This document shows, piece by piece, positions 45,000 through 53,156 of a stretch of DNA of 64,000 nt. A program made the translations under genes and the position numbers. Under the pieces are notes generated by a model, which worked only from the letters and a program-made list of their open reading frames with translations, was not told the origin of the DNA and did not search any database. How positions within the stretch are numbered: the stretch's first letter is position 1; each line of letters opens with the position of its first letter. The stretch covers positions 3,596,001 to 3,660,000 of the forward strand of contig NZ_JBFMVT010000002.1 of the NCBI RefSeq assembly GCF_040786275.1, written 5' to 3'. Source of the DNA: Buttiauxella gaviniae. Lineage in GTDB: Bacteria; Pseudomonadota; Gammaproteobacteria; Enterobacterales; Enterobacteriaceae.

Positions 45000-45746
45000 T
45001 TACGTACAACTGCCTAGTGACAGGTATTTCAGTTCATCAAAGGTATAAATGCAAAATACCCGGCGGTGGCGTTCTTCCAGCGGGACGTGCTGATGGTTGA
45101 TGATGACATGCCTAATGCTGTCAAATAGCAGTTCAAGCGCACGCTTCTTCTGTGGATCGGGCACAATATAAAAAACGTAAATCCACTGCCTGCGGGTACG
45201 GGCCAGTAAGTGACTTGCCATAATTGACTGATAACGGGCTCGGGTTTTCAGGCGGCGCTCGGTTTCAATGGCAATAACGTTACCGTCAGGCAGGGTCAGT
45301 AACCCGTCCGGGCGATGTTTCACCTGATACTGGCTGAGAAAGGTGGCCCGGTCGCCGTTAATCCATCCCGAAGCGCCTTTCTTCTCCAGAATAAGTCTGG
45401 CGGCCTGATTATCAAGATGATGCTCCAGCGTCCAGCCGGTGATTTTTGATGGTTCAAACCGCGCAGGAAAGATTTTATCATCCAGGGTTAACACCACCGC
45501 CAGCCCTTCGCTGGTGATCCCCCATAATGAAATCTTCATTGTCCGTGATTCAAGCACATGCTTCTGGATTAATCCCATTCGCTCCGTTTTTGCCAGCAGC
45601 GAATAAAGCGGCTTATGATCCCGGAAATCAAATAACAGCATCAGCGTTTTAAAATCGGTATAAGTTTCCTCTTTCAGAAAATTCAGCAATTGTTTTATTT
45701 TCTCTCTGTTGCGCGTCTGGCGCTCATGAAAGGACGAAATCAGCAT
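45000..45746 (-). CDS. mobC: MOBC-family relaxase MobC
   Basis: In plasmid CloDF13 and ICEKp elements MobC is the relaxase that nicks oriT. Its fold resembles PD-(D/E)xK nucleases and replication-relaxation proteins. The 248-aa product has an N-terminal winged-helix-like part (LLNFLKEETYTDFKTLMLLFDFRDHKPLYSLLAKTERMGLI) and the catalytic-like segment HRPDGLLTLPDGNVIAIETERRLKTRARYQ (about residues 140-168), holding the acidic and basic residues. It starts 9 bp after mobB, as a unit with it. Confidence 0.82.
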   Translation of the reverse strand: MLISSFHERQTRNREKIKQLLNFLKEETYTDFKTLMLLFDFRDHKPLYSLLAKTERMGLIQKHVLESRTMKISLWGITSEGLAVVLTLDDKIFPARFEPSKITGWTLEHHLDNQAARLILEKKGASGWINGDRATFLSQYQVKHRPDGLLTLPDGNVIAIETERRLKTRARYQSIMASHLLARTRRQWIYVFYIVPDPQKKRALELLFDSIRHVIINHQHVPLEERHRRVFCIYTFDELKYLSLGSCT

Positions 45747-45755
45747 AGCCGCTCC

Positions 45756-47615
45756 TTAAAAATCCAGCGGGGACAGGTGTTCTTCATCATCAGGTTTCGG
45801 CTTTACCGGTTTTACTTCGATTTCGTCGAAGAAAAGAGCCGGGTGCGTTGTCATCACATCCGGCATGGCTGGTTTATCATCTTCGCCAAAATCCAGCATG
45901 GTCTTCACCGGTGCTGCCGCTGCGGCAATATCAGGGGAAACCGAAAAGATTTTTAGCTGACACTTTCTGACCTTTATCGGCGAGATCAGTGAAGCAGAAG
46001 GTAGCGTTTTTGTCGTAAAGATAAAGCTGACAAAATCGGGCAGGTTCAGGATCATATTGCTGTCAATAAAGAAACGTTCGGCCTGGCGGATTGTGCGCTC
46101 ACTGTCGATGGTTTCCGTCAGCATATTATCCGTCTTGGCCTTACGGAGTTCATCATCCACCAGAATCGTGCCTGACATTCTCGCCACCCATTCCGCCGTA
46201 TCCGGGTCCATAACCCGGTAAACCAGTTTGAATTTAGCATTTTCAACGACCGCACCGACAACGGCGTCACCTTTTAAATCTGCCGGGCAGTCTTTTAAAT
46301 CGGCAATGGACTGGTGATCCATAATAATATGCACGCCTTTATCCCGCGCCGCGCCTAAACCTTCCAGCGCTGGCCTGGATAAATGGTATTTCAGTTCGGA
46401 AAGATAAATAGCAATGGGGCGGGGGACGTCTGTTACACGGTCGCGTCTTTCTGCTAACTGGTACAGGCGAACCAGTAACATGCGTTGGGCGGTAATAATT
46501 TTGCTGTTGCGCATGGAGCCGATAACATAACAACAGCCGCCTTCATCAAACATTTGTTTAAGTGAAAAGCCTTCCGGTGAATTAATGGCATTTAATAATG
46601 CCAGCTCTTCAATCTTACCGAAAAACGCTTTGATTTTTTCGGCAATGCTCTGAGCGTAGTCACCGTTATAAACATCACGGAGAGTTGCCGATGGGTTATC
46701 ACTGACAAATTGCGCGGCCATACGCGCGGCTTTTCGGTCATCAATACGATAGAAGTCCGATTCCTGTCCTTTTTCCGCCAGACTGAACCCTGCAACAAAC
46801 AGTTCTTCCAGTTCATCTGGCGTGATGCCTTCAATCAGATTTAACTGGTATTGTTGTTTCCGCAGGTCAATCACGGCAAAAGGTTTTCCTGCATCCTCAC
46901 AGGCCTTGCGGTAAAGGTGGGGTGCCCATTCATCATCCTTGGGGTCCATCACAAATACGCCTTCACCAGCCAGAATACTTTGATAAAGTAATATCCCGGT
47001 GGCAACCCCTTTACCGGCCCCGGTGGTGCCGATAATATCCGCGTGTTGTTTTTGCCAGTCTTTTAACGGCAGATACATCGGCTGAACATCGCGGTCCATG
47101 CCGATAAATAACCCTTTGTTCAGGTCGATATAATCCAACGGGTCATAATGCAGTGTTTCCGGCAGCAGTGATTTCACCGTGCGGACATCGGTGCGTAATT
47201 CCCGTTCAAGCGTTGTTTTTCTGACGAGGCGTTTCTTTATTTTGTCTACTTCAGGGGTTAATACCCTTCGCAGCAGAATATGCAAAATAAAACCCGCTAC
47301 CGTAAAGGTAATCAGCACCGGCCATGCCAGAACGGGAACGCTGGCGACTACCCGCCCTTGATAAAGCCACTGGAAAATCCAGATAACAACCGGGGCCATC
47401 GTACCAGAAAGAAAACACAGCAGGGAAAAAGCCATAATCAGCTTTTGCCACAACGGGGATTTTTGCCGTTCATCGCTTTTCATCGACATGAAAAACGGCA
47501 TCGTCAGCCCCGATAACAGCGTCAGCATCAACTGATGATGTTGCATAAAAGCAATGAAGCTCAGCGCGCCATTCACTATCGGCGACAGTGAAACGGCCAG
47601 CTTATTCAAAATCAC
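45756..47615 (-). CDS. mobB: Type IV coupling protein MobB
   Basis: MobB is the VirD4-like ATPase that delivers the MobC-DNA complex to the secretion channel. The N-terminal region has about four hydrophobic helices (PIVNGALSFIAF; LIMAFSLLCFLSGTMAPVVIWIFQWL; VLAWPVLITFTVAGFILHILL). Walker A is GTTGAGKGVATGILL (about residue 205) and Walker B GVFVMDPKDDEW. GTG 47615 after GGAGG is preferred over ATG 47645 and gives about 619 aa. In this subtype the C terminus extends past the ATPase domain. mobC follows immediately. Confidence 0.85.
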   Translation of the reverse strand: MILNKLAVSLSPIVNGALSFIAFMQHHQLMLTLLSGLTMPFFMSMKSDERQKSPLWQKLIMAFSLLCFLSGTMAPVVIWIFQWLYQGRVVASVPVLAWPVLITFTVAGFILHILLRRVLTPEVDKIKKRLVRKTTLERELRTDVRTVKSLLPETLHYDPLDYIDLNKGLFIGMDRDVQPMYLPLKDWQKQHADIIGTTGAGKGVATGILLYQSILAGEGVFVMDPKDDEWAPHLYRKACEDAGKPFAVIDLRKQQYQLNLIEGITPDELEELFVAGFSLAEKGQESDFYRIDDRKAARMAAQFVSDNPSATLRDVYNGDYAQSIAEKIKAFFGKIEELALLNAINSPEGFSLKQMFDEGGCCYVIGSMRNSKIITAQRMLLVRLYQLAERRDRVTDVPRPIAIYLSELKYHLSRPALEGLGAARDKGVHIIMDHQSIADLKDCPADLKGDAVVGAVVENAKFKLVYRVMDPDTAEWVARMSGTILVDDELRKAKTDNMLTETIDSERTIRQAERFFIDSNMILNLPDFVSFIFTTKTLPSASLISPIKVRKCQLKIFSVSPDIAAAAAPVKTMLDFGEDDKPAMPDVMTTHPALFFDEIEVKPVKPKPDDEEHLSPLDF

Positions 47616-47864
47616 GATGCCTCCTTCGTCAGCAGTTCGCCCCATGACATCGCCCCATCAATTCGCCCCACGGTGTTGGGCGAAAAGGCGGGGCGAACGT
47701 CAGGGACGAAGAAGGTGGCCGCTATGCGGCCATGTGCAGGAAAGCATGCTTTCCTGCACCAAACGGCGTGCGCCAGTACATGCGGGCTGGACGCCCTTAT
47801 GATATGTCACATGGGGGTAATGTCGTGGCTGGACGCCGCGCCAAAACCCCCAACGTCAACGGCG

Positions 47865-48034
47865 GCACACCGTCGCCCGCTACGCGCGACCCCCCCCTTT
47901 AAGACGGTCGCTTTCGCCTTTTTCTTCCCTTTGCTCGTTCCTCGCAGCGGGAATAAAAGGGAAGCTGACCTTTAAAGAGGGGGGTCGCGCCACGCTACCG
48001 GCTTTTGGCCGGAGACTTAGCCGCGACGGTGTGC
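47865..48034. repeat. Nested inverted repeats upstream of mobB
   Basis: Three nested arm pairs share one centre near 47945. They are GCACACCGTCGC (47865-47876) with GCGACGGTGTGC (48023-48034); GCGCGACCCCCCCCTTTAAG (47884-47903) with the near-complement TTTAAAGAGGGGGGTCGCGC (47971-47990); and CTTCCCTTT (47924-47932) with AAAGGGAAG (47956-47964). Together they could form a 170-bp cruciform. Confidence 0.8.
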
Positions 48035-48074
48035 GGGGCGATGCCCCCCAAATAAAGCGCTGTCGTGGGCGACA

Positions 48075-48282
48075 GCTTTTCGCTCGCTGGGGCGGCGAAA
48101 TTTATTCGGCTCCCCCCGGCCGGCAAAATCCGCGTAGGCTCGGCTGTTTGCCGGTGAGGCGCGGTGCCTGAACTATTTTCGCTCCCTAACCCGCGAAAAT
48201 AATTCTGTCCGCTGCCTCATTTTTACGGCCCGGCACATTTCTTCGCTCCTTAATTCGCGAAAAATGTGCCGGGCCGTAAAAA
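48075..48282. repeat. Family of CGCTC-loop hairpins
   Basis: Three related hairpins lie in tandem: TTTTCGCTCGCTGGGGCGGCGAAA (about 48077-48100), ATTTTCGCTCCCTAACCCGCGAAAAT (48175-48200), and a third with 21-bp perfect arms TTTTTACGGCCCGGCACATTT / AAATGTGCCGGGCCGTAAAAA (48220-48282). The loop of the third again reads CTTCGCTCCTTAATTCGCG. The shared TTCGCTC…CGCGAAA core suggests a protein-binding or mobile small hairpin unit. Confidence 0.65.
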
Positions 48283-48368
48283 CCTGAAAACCGCCACGCC
48301 TTAAGCCTGATTCGGCTGAAATTTTTTGGCGCTATAGGAGACCTGCGAATAAAATTAAGGCAGGGAGG

Positions 48369-48674
48369 TTAATATTGATTCTCGCGGATTTCCCTGGTGA
48401 TGTCGGAATAACACTGACGACTTTCTTTAATGCTGGTTTCATCGAGAGTAAAGCCACGCCGGTTAGCTTCCTCTGTCAGCGTTATTCTGTCAGTGGCGTT
48501 CAGCGTTTGCAGTAATTGCAATAACCGGCAGATAACCCGGTGGTGATAAATTTCATAATAAAGGCCGCATCCGCGCATCGCCTCATTTTCAATGTGCTCG
48601 ATAACACAGGCTGCGCGCATGGAATCCCCACGCTGATGTGTCCAGGGATGCTGAATAAAACCCGGTTTGGTCAT
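48369..48674 (-). CDS. Small protein of unknown function in the transfer cluster
   Basis: This 101-aa product is not recognised. It has a helical core (SMRAACVIEHIENEAMRGCGLYYEIYHHRVICRLLQLLQTLNATDRITLTEEANRRGFTLDETSIKE) and no signal peptide. A GGAGG site lies 8 bases before the ATG. It lies 18 bp downstream of the TrbM-like gene on the same strand, so it is probably the last gene of the secretion operon before the oriT-like region. A regulatory or accessory transfer role is possible. Confidence 0.6.
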   Translation of the reverse strand: MTKPGFIQHPWTHQRGDSMRAACVIEHIENEAMRGCGLYYEIYHHRVICRLLQLLQTLNATDRITLTEEANRRGFTLDETSIKESRQCYSDITREIRENQY

Positions 48675-48692
48675 AAAGATAACCTCCGTTAA

Positions 48693-48995
48693 TTAACCAC
48701 GCATGCGGCCAAATTTACTGATTATCTGGCTGATAATTGCCGGGTCTGCCGCATCACACTCAAGTAAGAACGATTTTCTGGCATCGGCAGTATGGTCCGG
48801 CAGAAAACCGTGCTTGTTCTTTTTGACGATATTAAAGAATGCACGTTCAGCCGAATGACATTCATTGCCGCCGCCGTTACCGGTGGCTTTACCGTACATG
48901 CATAACACCACTTCACAGGCGTCAGCGGCCATGACGGAAGTTGAATATGACGCCATAGCGCTGAGTAATAATGCGGAGGGTATAACTTTTTTCAT
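48693..48995 (-). CDS. TrbM/KikA/MpfK-family conjugal transfer protein
   Basis: The 100-aa product has a signal peptide (MKKVIPSALLLSAMASYSTSVMA) and then ADACEVVLCMYGKATGNGGGNECHSAERAFFNIVKKNKHGFLPDHTADARKSFLLEC, the cysteine pattern of TrbM/KikA-type periplasmic proteins. The start at 48995 follows AAGGTGA; a GTG three codons earlier overlaps that site and is rejected. It lies just after virB11. A role in mating-pair formation is inferred from the family. Confidence 0.75.
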   Translation of the reverse strand: MKKVIPSALLLSAMASYSTSVMAADACEVVLCMYGKATGNGGGNECHSAERAFFNIVKKNKHGFLPDHTADARKSFLLECDAADPAIISQIISKFGRMRG

Positions 48996-49044
48996 TTCGG
49001 TCACCTTTGTATTTAAATGAGGATAGCGTATTTGGATATGTTAT

Positions 49045-50073
49045 TTACTGGAGTCCTTTACTGAATACATACCTCATTTCATTGAGATGAAGCGGTTTAA
49101 AATAAACATCACTCATCCGGCGTATGTCACCGTGAATATCAATGCTGACGATCACATCAATGCTCTTAAGCACCTTTCGTAACAGCACGTTGAAAGGCAT
49201 GTTCCGGCAGTCGGGGTTTTCATAGCAGCGGTCAATTAACCCTTCAATACATTCTTCCGGGCTGCCCGCATGCAGGGAGGTTATCAATCCTTCATGCCCT
49301 GAACCGACGATTTTCAGTGCATCCCAGGCTTCTTGTCCGCGAATTTCAGCCAGTAATATCCGGTCAGGGTTCATACGATAATTGGCGCGTATCAGTCTGC
49401 CGGGCGTAACAATGGCATTACCCCCGGCGTCCGCCGGATAAAAGAGATGGACATAATTAGTGTGGTGATAAAACCGGATTTCGGGATTATCCTCGATGGT
49501 GGTCAGCCTGAGATGCCGGGGAATAGAGTGCAGCAGCGTTTTCATATAGGTAGTTTTACCGGAGCCGGTTTCACCGACGATAAAAATCGTCTTGCCGTAT
49601 TCCACCGCTTTTTCCATAAAGCGGGGCATATCCTCACTCTGATAATAGCGGGTCAGTTCAACATCTTTGCCTTCCGTACGCTCCTGACCGGTCACCCGGT
49701 TATAAAATCCCGCATCAATCCATGACTGATGCGTTTTCTGCCCGAATGAGGGCTTGCGCAGCGTAATAGACACGGTATTACGCTCACAGGCCGGGGGAAT
49801 AATGGCCTGAATGCGCTCGCCTGATTCAAGCGTGGCGGAAAGGATCGGCGAGGTGTCGTCGATATTATCGTCCTGCCAGGACGCCAGCGCTCTGGCAAAG
49901 GCGTAACACTGGCGCAGCGTAATCGGGGCTTCATGTCTTCGCCATTTCCCCCGGATTTTGGTATGCAGTTCACCCGGCCGGTTAACGGCAATTTCCGTCA
50001 GGCCGTCCTGCGCAATAAAATCACCAAACAGCTGGTTTTTCATAAAATCCAGCGACAGGTTTTCAGTGTTCAT
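49045..50073 (-). CDS. virB11: Type IV secretion ATPase VirB11
   Basis: VirB11 is the hexameric cytoplasmic ATPase that powers pilus assembly and substrate transfer. Walker A is VGETGSGKTTYMKTLL (about residues 165-180), then RLTTIEDNPEIRF (Asp box), MNPDRILLAEIRGQEAWDALKIVGSGHEGLITSLHAGSPEECI (Walker B and His box). At 342 aa it is complete. Its start overlaps the end of virB10 by 11 bp. Confidence 0.95.
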   Translation of the reverse strand: MNTENLSLDFMKNQLFGDFIAQDGLTEIAVNRPGELHTKIRGKWRRHEAPITLRQCYAFARALASWQDDNIDDTSPILSATLESGERIQAIIPPACERNTVSITLRKPSFGQKTHQSWIDAGFYNRVTGQERTEGKDVELTRYYQSEDMPRFMEKAVEYGKTIFIVGETGSGKTTYMKTLLHSIPRHLRLTTIEDNPEIRFYHHTNYVHLFYPADAGGNAIVTPGRLIRANYRMNPDRILLAEIRGQEAWDALKIVGSGHEGLITSLHAGSPEECIEGLIDRCYENPDCRNMPFNVLLRKVLKSIDVIVSIDIHGDIRRMSDVYFKPLHLNEMRYVFSKGLQ

Positions 50074-51367
50074 ACCACCTCTTTTTCAGTCGTAGCTGCC
50101 AGACGGATGAGAAATCAATGTCGGTGCCGGTCATGATGCCGATGACATCACCCTGATTCAGGTAGAGGGTGGGCGGGATATTGATGCTGTTGTCCAGCGT
50201 CGTTTTCGCCATTTCCGCCGTGGCGGCGCGGGTGTTTTCGGTGTAGTCGGTATTGCGGTCTTTCCCCGGGGCAGCATCTGAAGCCGCCGCTGCCACGTCC
50301 TGCACCGTACTGAGCATCAGGGCATTGCCGAAGCGCTCCCAGAAGTGATTGTCTATCCAGCCGGCGATCCCCGCCTCGCCGAGCGGGCCGCTGGCCTGCG
50401 TATCAGTTAGCGGGATTTGCAGGCTGCCGGGCTCAGGCGTGCGCAGCTCTGTCCACAGCACAAACATCCGGCTGCGTCCGTGTTGCAGCGCCCCGGTGCG
50501 GTAGATGCCACGGGCGACCGTTCCCGCCGGGATCAGCGTCACATGGTTGCTGGCGCTGTAAACATCTTCACTGATCAGGCAGGAAATATGCCCCCCGACA
50601 TCGGACACGAAGCGCCACATCATCGAACACGGGATATAGCGGTCCACCGGGATATAGAGATCAGGATCGAGACCCAGTCGCCTGACGCCGGTGACACGGG
50701 CGACGCCCGGATTGTCGTTGTTACCCGTTTCTGGCGCGCCAGTATCCGGGCAGCGCAGGCCGCCATCCTTCCCCCTGCTCAGGACTGATGAACAGGATGT
50801 GTACGTCGTGGATGATGACGGACTGTCGGACGTATCTGCGTTGCTGCGAAGTTGGCCCGGGGACGTGCGTGTATTATCGCCCGGCATTGTTCGGGCGTTG
50901 TTCAGCCCGTCAGCCAGCGCGGCTGCCTTGTTCAGGGCGGGTGGGGCTGGTGGCAGGGTGGGTGCGGAGGAGACGGTCTGGCTGACAGGGTCTGTTCCGT
51001 CCTGTGTGTGCGGCCCGAACAGGCAAAACGGGTTATTGTCCATCCCCAGATTTTGACGCTCATGCAGCGTCTTCCCGGCGGAGGGCGGCGGCGCGGTGTT
51101 GGCTTCTTTCTCATTACCCCCTTTCAATGCACTGAAAAGACGATCGCCGCCGGATGCCAGGGCGATCACCAGAGTCAGACTCAGCAGGCTGACGATCAGC
51201 GTGCGGCGACCGGATACCTTACGAAAACGGGTCACTTCCGGCTGGCCGGGGGATGTTCTCTGCTCCGGCTCCTGATACGCCATTGCCGCACGGGCGCGTT
51301 CGCGGGCTTCCGCTTCCCGCTCTGCGGTGGTTTTTTCCGGTTCATCCGGGACAGGTTTATCGGTCAT
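50063..51367 (-). CDS. virB10: Type IV secretion protein VirB10
   Basis: VirB10 spans both membranes and gates the outer-membrane core complex. An N-terminal cytoplasmic, charged part (KPVPDEPEKTTAEREAEARERARAAM) precedes one helix (RTLIVSLLSLTLVIALASGG, about residues 53-72) and a proline/serine-rich periplasmic linker. The conserved TrbI-type C-terminal domain follows (CLISEDVYSASNHVTLIPAGTVARGIYRTG; RMFVLWTELRTPE; NINIPPTLYLNQGDVIGIMTGTDIDFS-like end). At 434 aa it is complete and overlaps virB9 by 4 bp. Confidence 0.93.
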   Translation of the reverse strand: MTDKPVPDEPEKTTAEREAEARERARAAMAYQEPEQRTSPGQPEVTRFRKVSGRRTLIVSLLSLTLVIALASGGDRLFSALKGGNEKEANTAPPPSAGKTLHERQNLGMDNNPFCLFGPHTQDGTDPVSQTVSSAPTLPPAPPALNKAAALADGLNNARTMPGDNTRTSPGQLRSNADTSDSPSSSTTYTSCSSVLSRGKDGGLRCPDTGAPETGNNDNPGVARVTGVRRLGLDPDLYIPVDRYIPCSMMWRFVSDVGGHISCLISEDVYSASNHVTLIPAGTVARGIYRTGALQHGRSRMFVLWTELRTPEPGSLQIPLTDTQASGPLGEAGIAGWIDNHFWERFGNALMLSTVQDVAAAASDAAPGKDRNTDYTENTRAATAEMAKTTLDNSINIPPTLYLNQGDVIGIMTGTDIDFSSVWQLRLKKRWYEH

Positions 51368-52254
51368 TTCGCCTCCAGCGTAACGGACGGTGAGACAGTG
51401 TCGCTGCGGGTTATCGGGATGCGCCCGAATCCGTCGTTTTCGATCCCCACCACCGAAGTGCCGTAACGCAACACCAGTTGTGGCGCTGCCGGCACCACCA
51501 TCACGATGTAATTACCCTGCTTCACTGTCCGGGGCGTGACTGCCTGCTCCTGTCCGTTAACCACCCGGAAAACGGAAGGCAGGGTTCTGATGGGGGAAAA
51601 ACCGATATAGGCAAAACGACCATCGTCCCAGGCAAAATCCGGTGCGATGGAGGCCGAACCGGCGGCGACCCGTTTGGTGTAACGCCAGTTGCGTGGCGTG
51701 CTGGCCTCTCCGAATGCTGCCGCTATCTGTTGCTGCTCCTGTCTTTCCCGCTGCTGCGTCTGACGCGCGGCGCTGGCGGCTGCGGATTGCTGGCGAACCT
51801 CTGCCGGATAGTGGTAACGGATAACAAACGCCTGCGCGGGGGAATCGTGGTCCAGCACGTTCAGCTCCAGGCTGTAATCACGCTTTGAGGTCACCACGAA
51901 GAGGTTGGTCTTCCAGTCCTTTGCCGTGGGCAGGAACACCTGGCTGACGTTGTTGCCGCTGGCGTCCGTCACCGGCTGGGTGATGGGGTTCGGGCTGACG
52001 CCTACCCGGTTATCACTTTTCGTGACCGTCCAGCCTTTCGGAAAACCCGCTTGCGCATCAATCACAGCTTCATCGTCGTCAAACAGCAGCGTGGTGACAT
52101 AGCCAGGGCGGGTATTGACGACCGTGGCGTTCTGGCTGTTATACGATACGTTCTGCATCCGGCTGTCATAGGCGCTGCCGCGTGGGGTGGCGGCGCTCCA
52201 TGTCGCGCATGACGCGAGTAAGCCTGTCAGGAGCAGGATGTTTTTCAGCATCAT
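51364..52254 (-). CDS. virB9: Type IV secretion protein VirB9
   Basis: VirB9 is a periplasmic part of the outer core complex with VirB7 and VirB10. A signal peptide (LKNILLLTGLLASCATWSAA) leads into ATPRGSAYDSRMQNVSYNSQNATVVNTRPGYVTTLLFDDDE. Family features are LFVVTSKRDYSLEL, ASTPRNWRYTKR, FAWDDGRFAYIGFSP, and VVGIENDGFG near the end. At 296 aa it is complete. It overlaps virB8 and virB10 by 4 bp each. Confidence 0.92.
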   Translation of the reverse strand: MMLKNILLLTGLLASCATWSAATPRGSAYDSRMQNVSYNSQNATVVNTRPGYVTTLLFDDDEAVIDAQAGFPKGWTVTKSDNRVGVSPNPITQPVTDASGNNVSQVFLPTAKDWKTNLFVVTSKRDYSLELNVLDHDSPAQAFVIRYHYPAEVRQQSAAASAARQTQQRERQEQQQIAAAFGEASTPRNWRYTKRVAAGSASIAPDFAWDDGRFAYIGFSPIRTLPSVFRVVNGQEQAVTPRTVKQGNYIVMVVPAAPQLVLRYGTSVVGIENDGFGRIPITRSDTVSPSVTLEAK

Positions 52255-52934
52255 TCGCTCCTCAGTTCTTTATCGTGCTGGTAGCTGGTGACGATAAAGC
52301 CCAGCGGGTTCACTTCACGCTGACTGTCCGTCAGTTGTTGATGCGGGACATAACGATAAGTGAGGCGGATATTCCAGAAGTCCGTTTTCACTGAGTTATC
52401 AGAAATACGGCGGAGGGTACGTTTAATACGCAGTGTTGCCAGGTTATCCGGCCCGGTGGCAGGCGCATGGACATTAGAAATAATGTCGATATAGACGACA
52501 TATTCGGCTTTATTAAAAATAACGTCCGGAGCCTGGTCGCCATTAAAACCGTCCAGATAATCCCGGCTCACGCTGTCGCTGTTAAATAACTGTACATCAT
52601 CATAATCACGCTGGAGGGAGAAATAATTATATCCCTCACGGAGCCTGACATAGTGTGCCGCCAGTGAGTGCGCCAGCGCTTTTTCAGACGCAATATCCCG
52701 CTCTTTAATGCGGGTCATATACTCATAACGACCGGTCTGTTTGTCTACCGACCACAATTCAATGTCAGTGGTTTTCAGCGGCAGCAGAATAATCATGGCC
52801 GTAATTGCCAGTGCAGCCAGAATCAGCCCGGCAGCAGCCACCCGCCAGGCGGTTTTGCGGGAACGCTCCTCCTTTTCCAGCAGGATGGATTCAAAAGAGC
52901 GCGAGACATTAATGATGCGCTGAATATCAGACAT
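52251..52934 (-). CDS. virB8: Type IV secretion protein VirB8
   Basis: VirB8 is a bitopic inner-membrane assembly factor. The cytoplasmic N terminus (SDIQRIINVSRSFESILLEKEERSRKTAWR) precedes one helix (VAAAGLILAALAITAMIILLPL, about residues 32-53). The periplasmic NTF2-like domain has VDKQTGRYEYMTRIKERD, YVRLREGYNYFSLQRDYDDVQLF and the closing VNPLGFIVTSYQHDKEL. At 227 aa it is complete and is translated with virB7 through an overlapping stop and start. Confidence 0.93.
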   Translation of the reverse strand: MSDIQRIINVSRSFESILLEKEERSRKTAWRVAAAGLILAALAITAMIILLPLKTTDIELWSVDKQTGRYEYMTRIKERDIASEKALAHSLAAHYVRLREGYNYFSLQRDYDDVQLFNSDSVSRDYLDGFNGDQAPDVIFNKAEYVVYIDIISNVHAPATGPDNLATLRIKRTLRRISDNSVKTDFWNIRLTYRYVPHQQLTDSQREVNPLGFIVTSYQHDKELRSE

Positions 52935-53067
52935 GGTGAGTCAGCTCCTGGATTATGGCGGGGGAATTAACCGGCTGGGGATTGCCGGACACCGGCGGGA
53001 GGTCGCCGTGATGCTGCGCGCAGCCCGTAAGCGCGCACAGCACCAGAAGCAAGATGCTGAATTTCAT
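52927..53067 (-). CDS. virB7: Type IV secretion lipoprotein VirB7 (46 aa)
   Basis: This short gene lies between virB6 and virB8, where a VirB7 lipoprotein is expected. The product MKFSILLLVLCALTGCAQHH… has a lipobox LTGC with the lipidated Cys-16, then a proline-rich tail (LPPVSGNPQPVNSPAIIQELTHHV) that would bind VirB9. The start follows AGAGG. Its stop overlaps the virB8 start. It is small enough to be missed by automatic annotation. Confidence 0.88.
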   Translation of the reverse strand: MKFSILLLVLCALTGCAQHHGDLPPVSGNPQPVNSPAIIQELTHHV

Positions 53068-53156
53068 GGAAGCCTCTTATCGGATAAATGCAGGAAAGCC
53101 GCACGGCTGGCAGAGGCCACGGCGTGACGGGGGGATGAGATTAGCGGTAGGGAGGA

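Larger units (their letters stand above)
47646..48368. other. Repeat-rich non-coding region upstream of mobB (oriT candidate)
   Basis: This GC-rich 720-bp segment has no supported gene but a dense set of inverted repeats, listed separately. In CloDF13-type systems oriT lies upstream of mobB, so this is the expected place. I cannot place the nick by eye. Confidence 0.6.

Noticed and set aside
50852-51466. 204-aa plus-strand frame across virB10
   Set aside because: It is antisense to virB10 and has no conserved motif.
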